Source of the DNA: Alphaproteobacteria bacterium
GTDB lineage: Bacteria > Pseudomonadota > Alphaproteobacteria > Puniceispirillales > Puniceispirillaceae
NCBI GenBank assembly: GCA_016779005.1
Contig: JADHOL010000007.1
Span: 1-64,000, forward strand
Direction: 5' to 3'
Length of the DNA stretch: 64,000 nt
Positions 38,612 to 46,221 of the stretch are shown here, in pieces. The notes below the pieces were generated by a model. It had not been told where the DNA came from. It worked only from the letters and a program-made list of their open reading frames with translations, and made no database searches. A program made the translations under genes and the position numbers. Position 1 is the stretch's first letter. Each line of letters begins with the position of its first letter.

Positions 38612-40204
38612 CTATTCGTCTAACCAAATACCACGGTAAGTGTTATTCAAGATGTGCGATGGGGCAATTGTGAAGCCCTTAATTCTTGAATCAAGCGCTA
38701 GTACTCGACCTAAGAACGCTACTGGTAGAATATGGCTATCGTTAAGAACTTTCTTTTCTAATTCAATTGAAAGTGCTTTTCGCTTATCGAAGTCCAACTC
38801 ACCTTTTTGAGCGTTATATAGGTCATCCAGCTCTCTATCAATGTAGTTTGAATAGTTAGATCCAGTCTGATCATCAGAAATAAACTTAAATAACATCAAA
38901 GATGGATCAGGAAGGAATGATGGAGCCCAGTCGATTGTTGCATCAAAACCACCTTCATTTCGAATAGTGACGAATGTGGCAGTAGGATTAGAGATCATCT
39001 CTGGGTTCATGCCACACTTTTTCCACTCAGACATCATCCAAATCGCCATATGGTCATAAGGGTGTGCAACTGCTCTATTAGAATAAGTAAATTTTAGGCC
39101 CTCGTACCCTGCCTCTTTAAGCATTGCCATCGCCTTTTTCTTTTCTGAATCTCCATCTGGTCTATAACCCGTTACGGTTGCAAGGTCTTCTGGAGACATA
39201 GCGTAAGGCGAGCCAGGCAATGTCAAACCAGCTGGTGTTTCACTTGTAAAGGTAATCTTAGCTAATTGCTTTAATCCGTTATTTCTATCTAGGCACATTT
39301 GCAGAGCTTGTCGAACACGCTTATCTTTAAAAGCTTCTGTTTCAGAGTTTAGAGAAACAAGGAACAAAGTCATCCAGCCGTGTGGACCAACAAGGTTTAC
39401 TTTATCACCGAGACCTTCTTTAATAGTCACTCGCTCTGCAGGAGCAGTTCCGCGCCATTCGGCCATAATTTGACCGCCAAGCATAGGCTCTGCTATGCCA
39501 GAAATTTTATAACCGATTGTTCCATCTAGACAGTTATCATCATGATGAAAATCTTCATATCTTTCAGTAATCCATGCTTCGCCAGGCTTATATTCTTTTA
39601 ATTTATATGGGCCAGTGCCGTTAACATTCTTAATTGGGAACTTTGGATCTGCATCTAGATCTTTTTTGGAATAGATCGCATTAAAAGGTGAAGCAAAACC
39701 GGCTTCCATAAATGCATTTGGCGCACTCAATTTGAAAATTACGGTATGATCATCCGGTGTTTCAATGCCCGAAATATCAGCCAAAAGTGCCTTACGCGGG
39801 GACGCTACACCCTCAGGTGGATTCTGAATTCTTTCATAAGAAGCCTTCACGTCTGCCGATGTCATTGGAGTTCCATCATGGAACTTCACGCCTTTATGTA
39901 GATTAAAAGTGAAAGTCAATCCATCATCGGATACACTCCAGCTTTCAGCTAAATCACCCTCCATATTTGGGAAATTTTCCCAATCAAAAGTAAGTAATGT
40001 TGAATAATGCTGTGCAACATAGTGTTGAACTGCGTAAGAGTTATTTCCATGCAAGTCAAACATAGGTGGTTCGGCTTTAACACCATAAACCAAGGTTCCT
40101 CCTTGCTTTGGACATGAACTGTGAGCGCCTGCATATGCATTGGTAGCTGCAACGGTTCCTAGAATCGTTGCAGACAACACAGCCGCTTTCAAAAATAATC
40201 GCAT
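38612..40204 (-). CDS. Dipeptide/oligopeptide-type ABC transporter substrate-binding protein (family 5)
   Basis: Periplasmic binding protein of 530 residues. The signal peptide (MRLFLKAAVLSATILGTVAA, ending near NAYAG) is followed by the family-5 opening CPKQGGTLVYGVKAEPP. The DLAESWSVSDDGLTFTFNLHKGVKFHDG-type signature lies near residue 90 and GTGPYKLKEYKPGE near residue 195. GGAGG eight bases before the ATG is a strong ribosome site. Family 5 binds peptides but also opines, sugars and glycosides, so the substrate is open; the neighbouring catabolic genes suggest something other than simple dipeptides. An ATCGAT motif lies 78 bases upstream. Confidence 0.93.
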   Translation of the reverse strand: MRLFLKAAVLSATILGTVAATNAYAGAHSSCPKQGGTLVYGVKAEPPMFDLHGNNSYAVQHYVAQHYSTLLTFDWENFPNMEGDLAESWSVSDDGLTFTFNLHKGVKFHDGTPMTSADVKASYERIQNPPEGVASPRKALLADISGIETPDDHTVIFKLSAPNAFMEAGFASPFNAIYSKKDLDADPKFPIKNVNGTGPYKLKEYKPGEAWITERYEDFHHDDNCLDGTIGYKISGIAEPMLGGQIMAEWRGTAPAERVTIKEGLGDKVNLVGPHGWMTLFLVSLNSETEAFKDKRVRQALQMCLDRNNGLKQLAKITFTSETPAGLTLPGSPYAMSPEDLATVTGYRPDGDSEKKKAMAMLKEAGYEGLKFTYSNRAVAHPYDHMAIWMMSEWKKCGMNPEMISNPTATFVTIRNEGGFDATIDWAPSFLPDPSLMLFKFISDDQTGSNYSNYIDRELDDLYNAQKGELDFDKRKALSIELEKKVLNDSHILPVAFLGRVLALDSRIKGFTIAPSHILNNTYRGIWLDE

Positions 40205-40280
40205 AGTTTTCCTCCAATTTGAATTAATATTTTTTTCGAATATTTAATTTTTTATAGAAACATGAAGCAGAAAAGATTTC

Positions 40281-40296
40281 AATCGATATTTTCGAA
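40281..40296 (-). promoter_or_regulatory. ATCGAT-type palindromic motif before the dipeptide ABC operon
   Basis: The core ATCGAT is at 40282-40287. Read on the minus strand the sequence is TTCGAAAATATCGATT, sharing AAAATATCGAT with the sites at 44137 and 51658. TTCGAA (40291-40296) is next to it, and another TTCGAA lies near 40236. It is in the gap upstream of the family-5 binding-protein gene. Operator function is inferred from recurrence only. Confidence 0.45.
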
Positions 40297-40358
40297 TTTC
40301 TGGCTATTCACCAGAAAAATTCATATAACAAAAAAATATAGTATTCGGCGTATTGTTT

Positions 40359-41474
40359 TTAGTGCACTAGATATGGTTCTATTTTCTTTTCGTCTATTTT
40401 AGTACCAAGACCTTTACCTTGCGGTATTAATATTTTCCCATCTTTGATAGGAACCACATCCGTAACTGGGTCTATTAAAAGATACTGATTAGTTATACTT
40501 ACATCCCAGTTAATATTCGGGACAAGACAGGCTAAAATGGCCACCGCGCTACTACTAATGCTTGTTTCGCCAACTTTTCCTGCTAGATTGATGCTTAGCC
40601 CAAGGGAGTTGGCGTGTTTGGCCGCATCTAATACAGCTAGCATACCCCCTAGTTTGATGGTTTTAAGGCTGCAACCTTTTACAGCAGATGCTGTGACTAG
40701 TTCTGAGATATCCGATATACTGTGCACGCCCTCATCTGCGCCAAGTGGGACCGAGCTTGCTAACGCAACTTCTTTAATCAAATTAACGTCGTGGGCAGGC
40801 ACAGGCTGTTCAAAAAAATCAATTCCAGCATCTTTAGCCGCTTTTGCAAATTCAATTGCCTCAGGAACAGCAAAGCCCTCATTAGCATCTGCTGATATAA
40901 AAGCCTCACTGCCAAGAGCTTTTCTAATCATAATGCATCGTTTTAAATCATATTCAGGAGAATTCGAACCTACTTTCACCTTGAATGCTTCAAAACCCTC
41001 CTGTTGTTTTGCTTTTGCCCGTTCAATTTCTTCTTCCAATGTGCCTCCTGCAATCATTGTTAAAGCTCGAACTGATTGCCGTTTACCGCCCCCCAACAAC
41101 TCAGCTAAGGAACAGTTGTTAGTTCTGGCAAATAAGTCGAGCATAGCCATTTCTAAAGCTGAAATAGCACCTTCATTGCCGTACAATGGAGTTTTAATAA
41201 GAGTTTTTATATCCTGCAGATTTGAGATAATTTTGCCAACCATTGATAGTTTCACAAACTGAGCCGCAGCTACCATACCTTGCACGAACTCCCCAGTCAT
41301 TGTTGGAGCAGACGATGCTTCTCCCCATCCAATATTTCCATTGTCGCCGATAATACTTACAATAAGATTATCAGCGGTTTCTACTGAAATACCTGCCATT
41401 TTAACAGGTGCCTTCAGAGGTATAGAAACAGAATAAATTTGGATATCTTCGATTTTTACATTTAAATAAGTCAT
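40359..41474 (-). CDS. Muconate-cycloisomerase-like enolase superfamily enzyme
   Basis: A 371-residue enolase-superfamily protein with capping and barrel domains. Catalytic residues of the muconate lactonising subgroup are visible: K165-V-K167 (FKVKVG), metal ligands D196 (SADANEG), E222 (FFEQPV) and D247 (GADEG), and the second catalytic lysine K271 in SLKTIKLGG. This subgroup includes cycloisomerases, dipeptide epimerases, o-succinylbenzoate synthase and amino-acid racemases. Here it sits six bases after a class III CoA-transferase gene and downstream of a MenB/BadI-like crotonase, so a dehydration, racemisation or cycloisomerisation of an acid in that pathway is likely. The substrate is unknown. 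Confidence 0.88.
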   Translation of the reverse strand: MTYLNVKIEDIQIYSVSIPLKAPVKMAGISVETADNLIVSIIGDNGNIGWGEASSAPTMTGEFVQGMVAAAQFVKLSMVGKIISNLQDIKTLIKTPLYGNEGAISALEMAMLDLFARTNNCSLAELLGGGKRQSVRALTMIAGGTLEEEIERAKAKQQEGFEAFKVKVGSNSPEYDLKRCIMIRKALGSEAFISADANEGFAVPEAIEFAKAAKDAGIDFFEQPVPAHDVNLIKEVALASSVPLGADEGVHSISDISELVTASAVKGCSLKTIKLGGMLAVLDAAKHANSLGLSINLAGKVGETSISSSAVAILACLVPNINWDVSITNQYLLIDPVTDVVPIKDGKILIPQGKGLGTKIDEKKIEPYLVH

Positions 41475-41480
41475 TTAATA

Positions 41481-42677
41481 TTAGAGTCCCTGATTTATTA
41501 CCTCTTTGATCTCAGCCTGTGTCATACCTAAAAACTCTTCTAGGATTTCGGTGTTATGCTGACCTAATAATGGCGGCGGCGAATTCTCACTGCGTCCTCT
41601 CACATCATCAATCGTAATAGGTAAGCCCAAAGATCTCACAAGCCCAGCAGTTGAATGCTGCATTTCAACAACCATTCCGTTTTCAATTGTTTGTGGATGT
41701 GTGAGCGATTGTGAAACCGTACGTACCACCGCAACTGGGATCCCGCTATCTTTAAGCGCATTATACCAATAATCCGCGCTATTATCAGACAAGGCTATTT
41801 TAATCAGCCGTTCGATTTCGTCTCTGTTTTCGACCCTGCCTGCATTTTTAGAAAACCGGCTATCACTAATCCATTCTTGATGCCCAACACATTCTGCAAA
41901 CTGTTTGAATTGCGCGTCATTTCCAACTGAAATAACAAGGCTCCCCTCACCGCATTTAAAAAGATTATAAGGCACTATATTAGGGTGGCCATTTCCATAA
42001 CGCCTTGCTTCAGCTTCTGAAATAAGAAAATTTGAAGCAACATTTGCTAACAGAAATACCCCTGTGTTGTATAAATTAACATCCACGAACGAGCCTAGAT
42101 TTGTTCTGTGACGCTTATTTAATGCAGCTAGAATTCCGATCACCGCATTCATACCAGTTGCGATGTCAACAACTGCTACCCCAAGTTTCATAGGCGCTCC
42201 ATCTGGCTCACCGGTAATTGCCATCAAACCAGATTCGGCCTGAAGCAGAAAATCATATCCTGGCATTCCCCCGTTCGGTCCTTTTGTACCGTAACCTGTT
42301 ATCGAGCATCTGATAACGGTTTTAGCTTCTGTTTTAAACCAATCAGATGTAAGACCAAGCTTATCAAGGAGACCTGGTTTGAAATTATCAATTACAATGT
42401 CGCTTTTCTTAACTAGTTTTTTGAGAACGGCGCGACCGGCAGGAGTTTTGAAATCGAGAGCCAAGCTTTTCTTGTTACGATTCACCCCCAGAAAATAGGC
42501 TGCTTCTGTATCGGCAAATGGGGGGCCCCAATGGCGGGTATCATCGCCTCTGCCAGGATGTTCTACCTTTATCACTTCTGCGCCCATATCACCAAGCATT
42601 TGAGCACATAAAGGGCCTGCAAGAACGCGTGTTAGATCTAAAACCACAACGCCGTCAAGCGCATTACCATCAGCCAT
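41481..42677 (-). CDS. Class III CoA-transferase (CaiB/BaiF/Frc family)
   Basis: A 398-residue interlocked-dimer CoA-transferase. The family opening LDGVVVLDLTRVLAGPLCAQMLGDMGAEVIKVE-type sequence is at residues 7-39, DNFKPG near residue 97, and the catalytic aspartate is D142 in PGYDFLLQAESG. It moves CoA between carboxylic acids, activating an acid for the linked crotonase. The gene is separated from the crotonase gene by 136 bases and from the enolase gene by six. Exact donor and acceptor acids cannot be read from sequence; succinyl-CoA is a frequent donor. Confidence 0.92.
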   Translation of the reverse strand: MADGNALDGVVVLDLTRVLAGPLCAQMLGDMGAEVIKVEHPGRGDDTRHWGPPFADTEAAYFLGVNRNKKSLALDFKTPAGRAVLKKLVKKSDIVIDNFKPGLLDKLGLTSDWFKTEAKTVIRCSITGYGTKGPNGGMPGYDFLLQAESGLMAITGEPDGAPMKLGVAVVDIATGMNAVIGILAALNKRHRTNLGSFVDVNLYNTGVFLLANVASNFLISEAEARRYGNGHPNIVPYNLFKCGEGSLVISVGNDAQFKQFAECVGHQEWISDSRFSKNAGRVENRDEIERLIKIALSDNSADYWYNALKDSGIPVAVVRTVSQSLTHPQTIENGMVVEMQHSTAGLVRSLGLPITIDDVRGRSENSPPPLLGQHNTEILEEFLGMTQAEIKEVINQGL

Positions 42678-42813
42678 AATCTCTTACCCATAATCACATA
42701 ATATAACGGCCAGCCATTCACCGACCCAAATCTAATTTCATCCCATAATGACAGCAGCTTCAACCAAAAACGCCTCTGGCTGAAGCCACTCTAGTTTTTT
42801 TTAAAAAACCGCT

Positions 42814-43671
42814 TTAGGCTTTTTTCATATTATCATCATTATTCAATCCTGTTAGGTAGTCTTTTACTTCTTCAGCATTGCGTTGTCTGAATTTCTGGAA
42901 ATCAGGTTTGCGCTTTTCAAGGAATGCATGCATTCCTTCAAGAGATTCCTCAGAGCCCCAAACATGGGCTAGCAGCTCCATACCATGCTGCCAAGATGCA
43001 TATAACTCATCTGATTCGGCATTTAACGACTTTTTAGTCTGACGCAAGGTCTGGCTACTATGTGAGTTAATTTTTTTAACCCATTCTAGTGTTTCTTCAT
43101 ATAATTTATCCTGTGGGACACATTTATTAATCAGACCAACCTTTGCAGCTTCTTCTGCTTTAAACGATCTGGCTAAAAATATCATCTCACGTGCAATACG
43201 CTCTCCAACGATGCGCGGCAAATATTGAGTTGCACCAACAGTTGGACATGCACCAACACGTGCACCAGTTTGCCCAAGCACCGCATTTTCAGATGCAATC
43301 ACAAGGTCACACCAAAGCGCTAGCTCATGACCACCACCCATGCACCAGCCATTTACCATAGCAATTACTGGAACAGCCACTCCGCGGATTGCCATTGCAA
43401 GGCCAAGCATGCGGTCATTCCAATGAGCGGCATTTACCCAGTTAAGTCGCCTCATTGCATAGAAGTCACCCCCGGCTGAGAATGCCTGATCCCCAGCACC
43501 CGTAATTACAATACAAGAAATAGAAGGGTCGTTTCTAGTATCGAGAACCGCATCACGCAATTCATCCAGCGTTTGCTCACGAAAGGCATTTCGAACCTCT
43601 GGTCTATTTATTGTGATCCAGGCTGCACTCTCTTTTACCTCTACAAGAATTTCATTATAATCAGTTTTCAT
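42814..43671 (-). CDS. Crotonase-fold enzyme resembling MenB/BadI
   Basis: A crotonase of about 285 residues. The oxyanion-hole stretches are ITGAGDQAFSAGGDFYAM and VNGWCMGGGHELALWCDLVIAS. The LGQTGARVGACPTVGATQYLPRIVG-type loop, REMIFLARSF and the C-terminal FLEKRKPDFQKF resemble MenB (naphthoate synthase) and BadI (ring-opening hydrolase of ketocyclohexane-CoA) more than classical enoyl-CoA hydratase. The ATG at 43671 (MKTDYNEILVE) is preferred over an upstream in-frame start at 43710, since GAAGG lies upstream and the protein family begins here. Its first 11 bases overlap the end of the epimerase-like gene. A carbon-carbon bond-forming or ring-opening step is plausible but inferred. Confidence 0.85.
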   Translation of the reverse strand: MKTDYNEILVEVKESAAWITINRPEVRNAFREQTLDELRDAVLDTRNDPSISCIVITGAGDQAFSAGGDFYAMRRLNWVNAAHWNDRMLGLAMAIRGVAVPVIAMVNGWCMGGGHELALWCDLVIASENAVLGQTGARVGACPTVGATQYLPRIVGERIAREMIFLARSFKAEEAAKVGLINKCVPQDKLYEETLEWVKKINSHSSQTLRQTKKSLNAESDELYASWQHGMELLAHVWGSEESLEGMHAFLEKRKPDFQKFRQRNAEEVKDYLTGLNNDDNMKKA

Positions 43672-44101
43672 TTGTGGTACCTTCTCCCTTTTGGCTTTCA
43701 ACGATTTCAACTAAAACATTACTGGTATCTGATGGGTGTAAAAAAAACATCTTTTGACCATGGTGACCTATTACAGGCTCTCCAAGCGCCCTCATTTGAT
43801 TGTTTTTGATGGATTTAGCTGAAGCTTCTGCATCTGATGTGACCGCACAAAAATGATGCATCGCTCCTCTTGGATTGCGTTCTAGAAATTTTGCAACCGG
43901 ACTTTGTTCATTCAATGGCTCAATAAGTTCAATTTTTATATTGTCAAAATGAACATAGGCCATTCTTATTCCTTGCTCTGAAATAATTTTTGGGGGCGTT
44001 ATTTCAGCGTCAAACAAATTCGAATAATGTTCTAAAACAGGCTCTATTTTCGGAACCGCAATAGCGATATGATCCAGAATGTTTTTTGCAATTTTTTCCA
44101 A
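43661..44101 (-). CDS. VOC-family protein, methylmalonyl-CoA epimerase-like
   Basis: Glyoxalase-fold protein of about 146 residues. Its pattern is that of methylmalonyl-CoA epimerase: LDHIAIAVPKIE near the start (metal histidine), KIELIEPLNEQSPVAKFLERN in the middle, GAMHHFCA (second metal histidine) and FFLHPSDTSNVLVEIVE (metal glutamate) at the end. I place the start at the TTG at 44101 (then EKIAKNILDH) because GGGGAG lies a few bases upstream; the in-frame TTG at 44116 would add five residues. No methylmalonyl-CoA mutase is near, so the substrate may be another 2-substituted acyl-CoA made in this operon. An ATCGAT palindrome lies 36 bases upstream. Confidence 0.88.
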   Translation of the reverse strand: MEKIAKNILDHIAIAVPKIEPVLEHYSNLFDAEITPPKIISEQGIRMAYVHFDNIKIELIEPLNEQSPVAKFLERNPRGAMHHFCAVTSDAEASAKSIKNNQMRALGEPVIGHHGQKMFFLHPSDTSNVLVEIVESQKGEGTTNEN

Positions 44102-44130
44102 TTGTCTCCCCGACAAAAATTTTATTAAAT

Positions 44131-44148
44131 CAAAATATCGATAATTTT
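44131..44148 (-). promoter_or_regulatory. ATCGAT-type palindromic motif before the VOC-crotonase operon
   Basis: CAAAATATCGATAATTTT, core at 44137-44142. The first 15 bases (CAAAATATCGATAAT) are identical to the site at 51652-51666. It lies in the 61-base gap between the TauE/SafE stop and the epimerase-like start. Confidence 0.55.
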
Positions 44149-44162
44149 ATAATTTGCAAGTG

Positions 44163-44900
44163 TTATGAACTGAAAATCAGCGCAATGCCAAGAGAAAATA
44201 GTATTGTATATGTAATGTACCTAAAATAGGCTTCAGACACTTTATCAAACAAAAAAATGCCTGCCCTTAACCCAAATGATAAAGGAATGGAAAGCACAAG
44301 CCCAATTACAAGGAATTTAGGGTCAAACCCTTGCACAAAAATAAAATAAGCGAAAAATGATAGTATGGTGCATATTATAACAAGCTGGATATTGCTTTGA
44401 ATTATGTCTTTCTCAACTGGAGAAGATAAGAAATATATCCCTGTAAATGGTCCGGTTGGCACGCCAAAGAACCCTGAGAAAAGGCCTGTTACCCACCCAA
44501 ATCCAAGAGAAATAACTCTTGTTTGGGGGCCTTTATATCGCCAGCCGGAGAAGAGAATTAATGTCCCAATAATTATGAAAATTCCCATGTAAAAAGTAAT
44601 TTGTGATATTTCATTCTGGAAAAGAAAATTTAAACCCATAAAGGCGCCAACGCAAAGTCCTGCGCTATAAAAAAGAGTAATTTTTTTTTGAGAGTATCTC
44701 ACAGCTCTTCTCACAGTAAACATAACACCCACCAAACCCGACAAGATAATAATGTTCATTCCAGCGATAGGGCCAAGAAGAAGAGTGTAACAAGGCAACA
44801 TAAATAATGAACCTGCAAAACCAGTAAACCCTCTTACAATTCCTCCAAGGAAAGCTATTAAAACACATAAAACGAGCGTGGATAATTCTAATTCAAACAA
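44163..44900 (-). CDS. TauE/SafE family permease (DUF81), second gene
   Basis: Inner-membrane protein of 245 residues with seven to eight hydrophobic segments. The repeated family motifs are FLGGIVRGFTGFAGSLFMLP near the N-terminus and GLFSGFFGVPTGPFTGIYFL in the second half. The second motif has FGVPTG in place of the usual GIGGG, a divergent subgroup. The start is TTG at 44900 with AAGGA about ten bases upstream. It is the first gene upstream of the epimerase-crotonase operon and divergent from the cyclase gene. A role in importing or exporting an acid of this pathway is possible but unproven. Confidence 0.82.
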   Translation of the reverse strand: MFELELSTLVLCVLIAFLGGIVRGFTGFAGSLFMLPCYTLLLGPIAGMNIIILSGLVGVMFTVRRAVRYSQKKITLFYSAGLCVGAFMGLNFLFQNEISQITFYMGIFIIIGTLILFSGWRYKGPQTRVISLGFGWVTGLFSGFFGVPTGPFTGIYFLSSPVEKDIIQSNIQLVIICTILSFFAYFIFVQGFDPKFLVIGLVLSIPLSFGLRAGIFLFDKVSEAYFRYITYTILFSLGIALIFSS

Positions 44901-45030
44901 TTAATTAAGTTCCTTTAATACTCTGCTTTAAGAATAACAGCTTGCGGTCATTGCCATTGCTTTATATCGTTTGGGACAATTTATTAATAGTTGTTTTTTA
45001 TATTAGAAGTGGCTTAACATTTTATTATAA

Positions 45031-45041
45031 AAATCGATAAA
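45031..45041 (+). promoter_or_regulatory. ATCGAT-type motif in the TauE/cyclase divergent promoter
   Basis: AAATCGATAAA with core 45033-45038, flanked by A/T only (TATAAAAATCGATAAAATC). It is 70 bases before the cyclase start and about 130 bases before the TauE/SafE start, the only ATCGAT in this gap. Confidence 0.45.
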
Positions 45042-45108
45042 ATCTAAATGCATCAGATATTCATTCTGCTAAAATATATTAATTAAATTATGGGTTTAGG
45101 GGAGAGAA

Positions 45109-46080
45109 ATGACAGTAAAGCAAATCACAAGAGACGACTTAAGAGTAGCCGCCGAAAAATATAAAAATTGGGGGAAATGGGGGCCTGATGATGAAATAGG
45201 AACCCTAAACTATACCTCGGCGAACGATATTGTTGAAGCCGCAAAGCTTGTTAATCAAGGAAAAGTAATCTCTCTTGCCCTCAATTTTGATTCAAACGGC
45301 CCACAGGGTGCAAAATCCAAATATCAATCACTTGGCAGAATAAATCCACTTCATACTATGCTGCGAACAGGAACAGACGCTTATTCTGGGGTTCTTGATC
45401 AGCGGGGGATTCGCGCCGCGGACGATATGATTGTTATGCCGTTGCAGTCAGGAACCCAGTGGGACGGCCTTGGACATATATTTTATGAGAATTTCATGTG
45501 GAATGGCTATGATTGCAGAGAAGTAACCTCTGCTGGAGCCCAAAAATGCGGCATTGAGAAAACAAAGAGTAAAATGGTCGGGCGTGGCGTTTTATTGGAT
45601 GTGCCAAGAGAAATGGGTGTTGAGCGGCTAGAGGATGGTTACGGGATTACATGCGACGATCTGGACAGGGCCGCAAAATCCCAGCAAGTTGAAATAAAGC
45701 GCGGAGATTATGTAATTGTTCGCACTGGCCAAATGGAAGAAATGCTAAAAAATGGAAATTGGGATGGCTATCCTGGAGGCGATGCGCCAGGTTTCGCTTT
45801 TGAGACGCTAGAATGGCTACAAGAAAAAGAAATAGCAGCCATTGCCTCAGACACTTGGGGTTGTGAGGTACGCCCCAACCAATCCGTAGAAGGCATAAAT
45901 CAGCCATGGCACTGGATTACAATCCCCATTATGGGTATTACGATGGGAGAAATATTTTCTCTTGGCGAATTAGCAGCTGATTGCGCTTCAGACGGAATTT
46001 ATGAATTTATGTTTGTTGCGCCAGCCTTGCCCATTACAGGCGCTGTTGGCTCTCCTACTAACCCGCTTGCTATAAAATAA
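45109..46080 (+). CDS. Cyclase family protein (kynurenine formamidase-like metal hydrolase)
   Basis: A 323-residue protein of the PF04199 cyclase family. The opening WGKWGPDDEIGTLNY, the metal-site motif QSGTQWDGLGH (residues 113-123) and the later DYVIVRTGQ and SDTWGCE stretches identify it. In formamidase-type members the motif is HSGTHxDxPxH; here the two early histidines are glutamines (Q113, Q117) with D119 and H123 kept, a variant seen in the longer 'cyclase' subgroup. It probably hydrolyses an amide, ester or lactone. GGGGAG before the ATG is a strong ribosome site. It starts the plus-strand run cyclase, ThDP enzyme, OsmC, hydrolase. Confidence 0.87.
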   Translation: MTVKQITRDDLRVAAEKYKNWGKWGPDDEIGTLNYTSANDIVEAAKLVNQGKVISLALNFDSNGPQGAKSKYQSLGRINPLHTMLRTGTDAYSGVLDQRGIRAADDMIVMPLQSGTQWDGLGHIFYENFMWNGYDCREVTSAGAQKCGIEKTKSKMVGRGVLLDVPREMGVERLEDGYGITCDDLDRAAKSQQVEIKRGDYVIVRTGQMEEMLKNGNWDGYPGGDAPGFAFETLEWLQEKEIAAIASDTWGCEVRPNQSVEGINQPWHWITIPIMGITMGEIFSLGELAADCASDGIYEFMFVAPALPITGAVGSPTNPLAIK

Positions 46081-46221
46081 TTATTAGTTGAGATAAGGCC
46101 TACGGTTTCTCCAGAATAAAGGAACATTTTTTTGAACAATTAGAGCGTTTGGCCCCTGAGCTAATGATTACGAACTATGCTGTGTTGAAGACGCCTTTTT
46201 AATAAGAATGGAACCACATAG

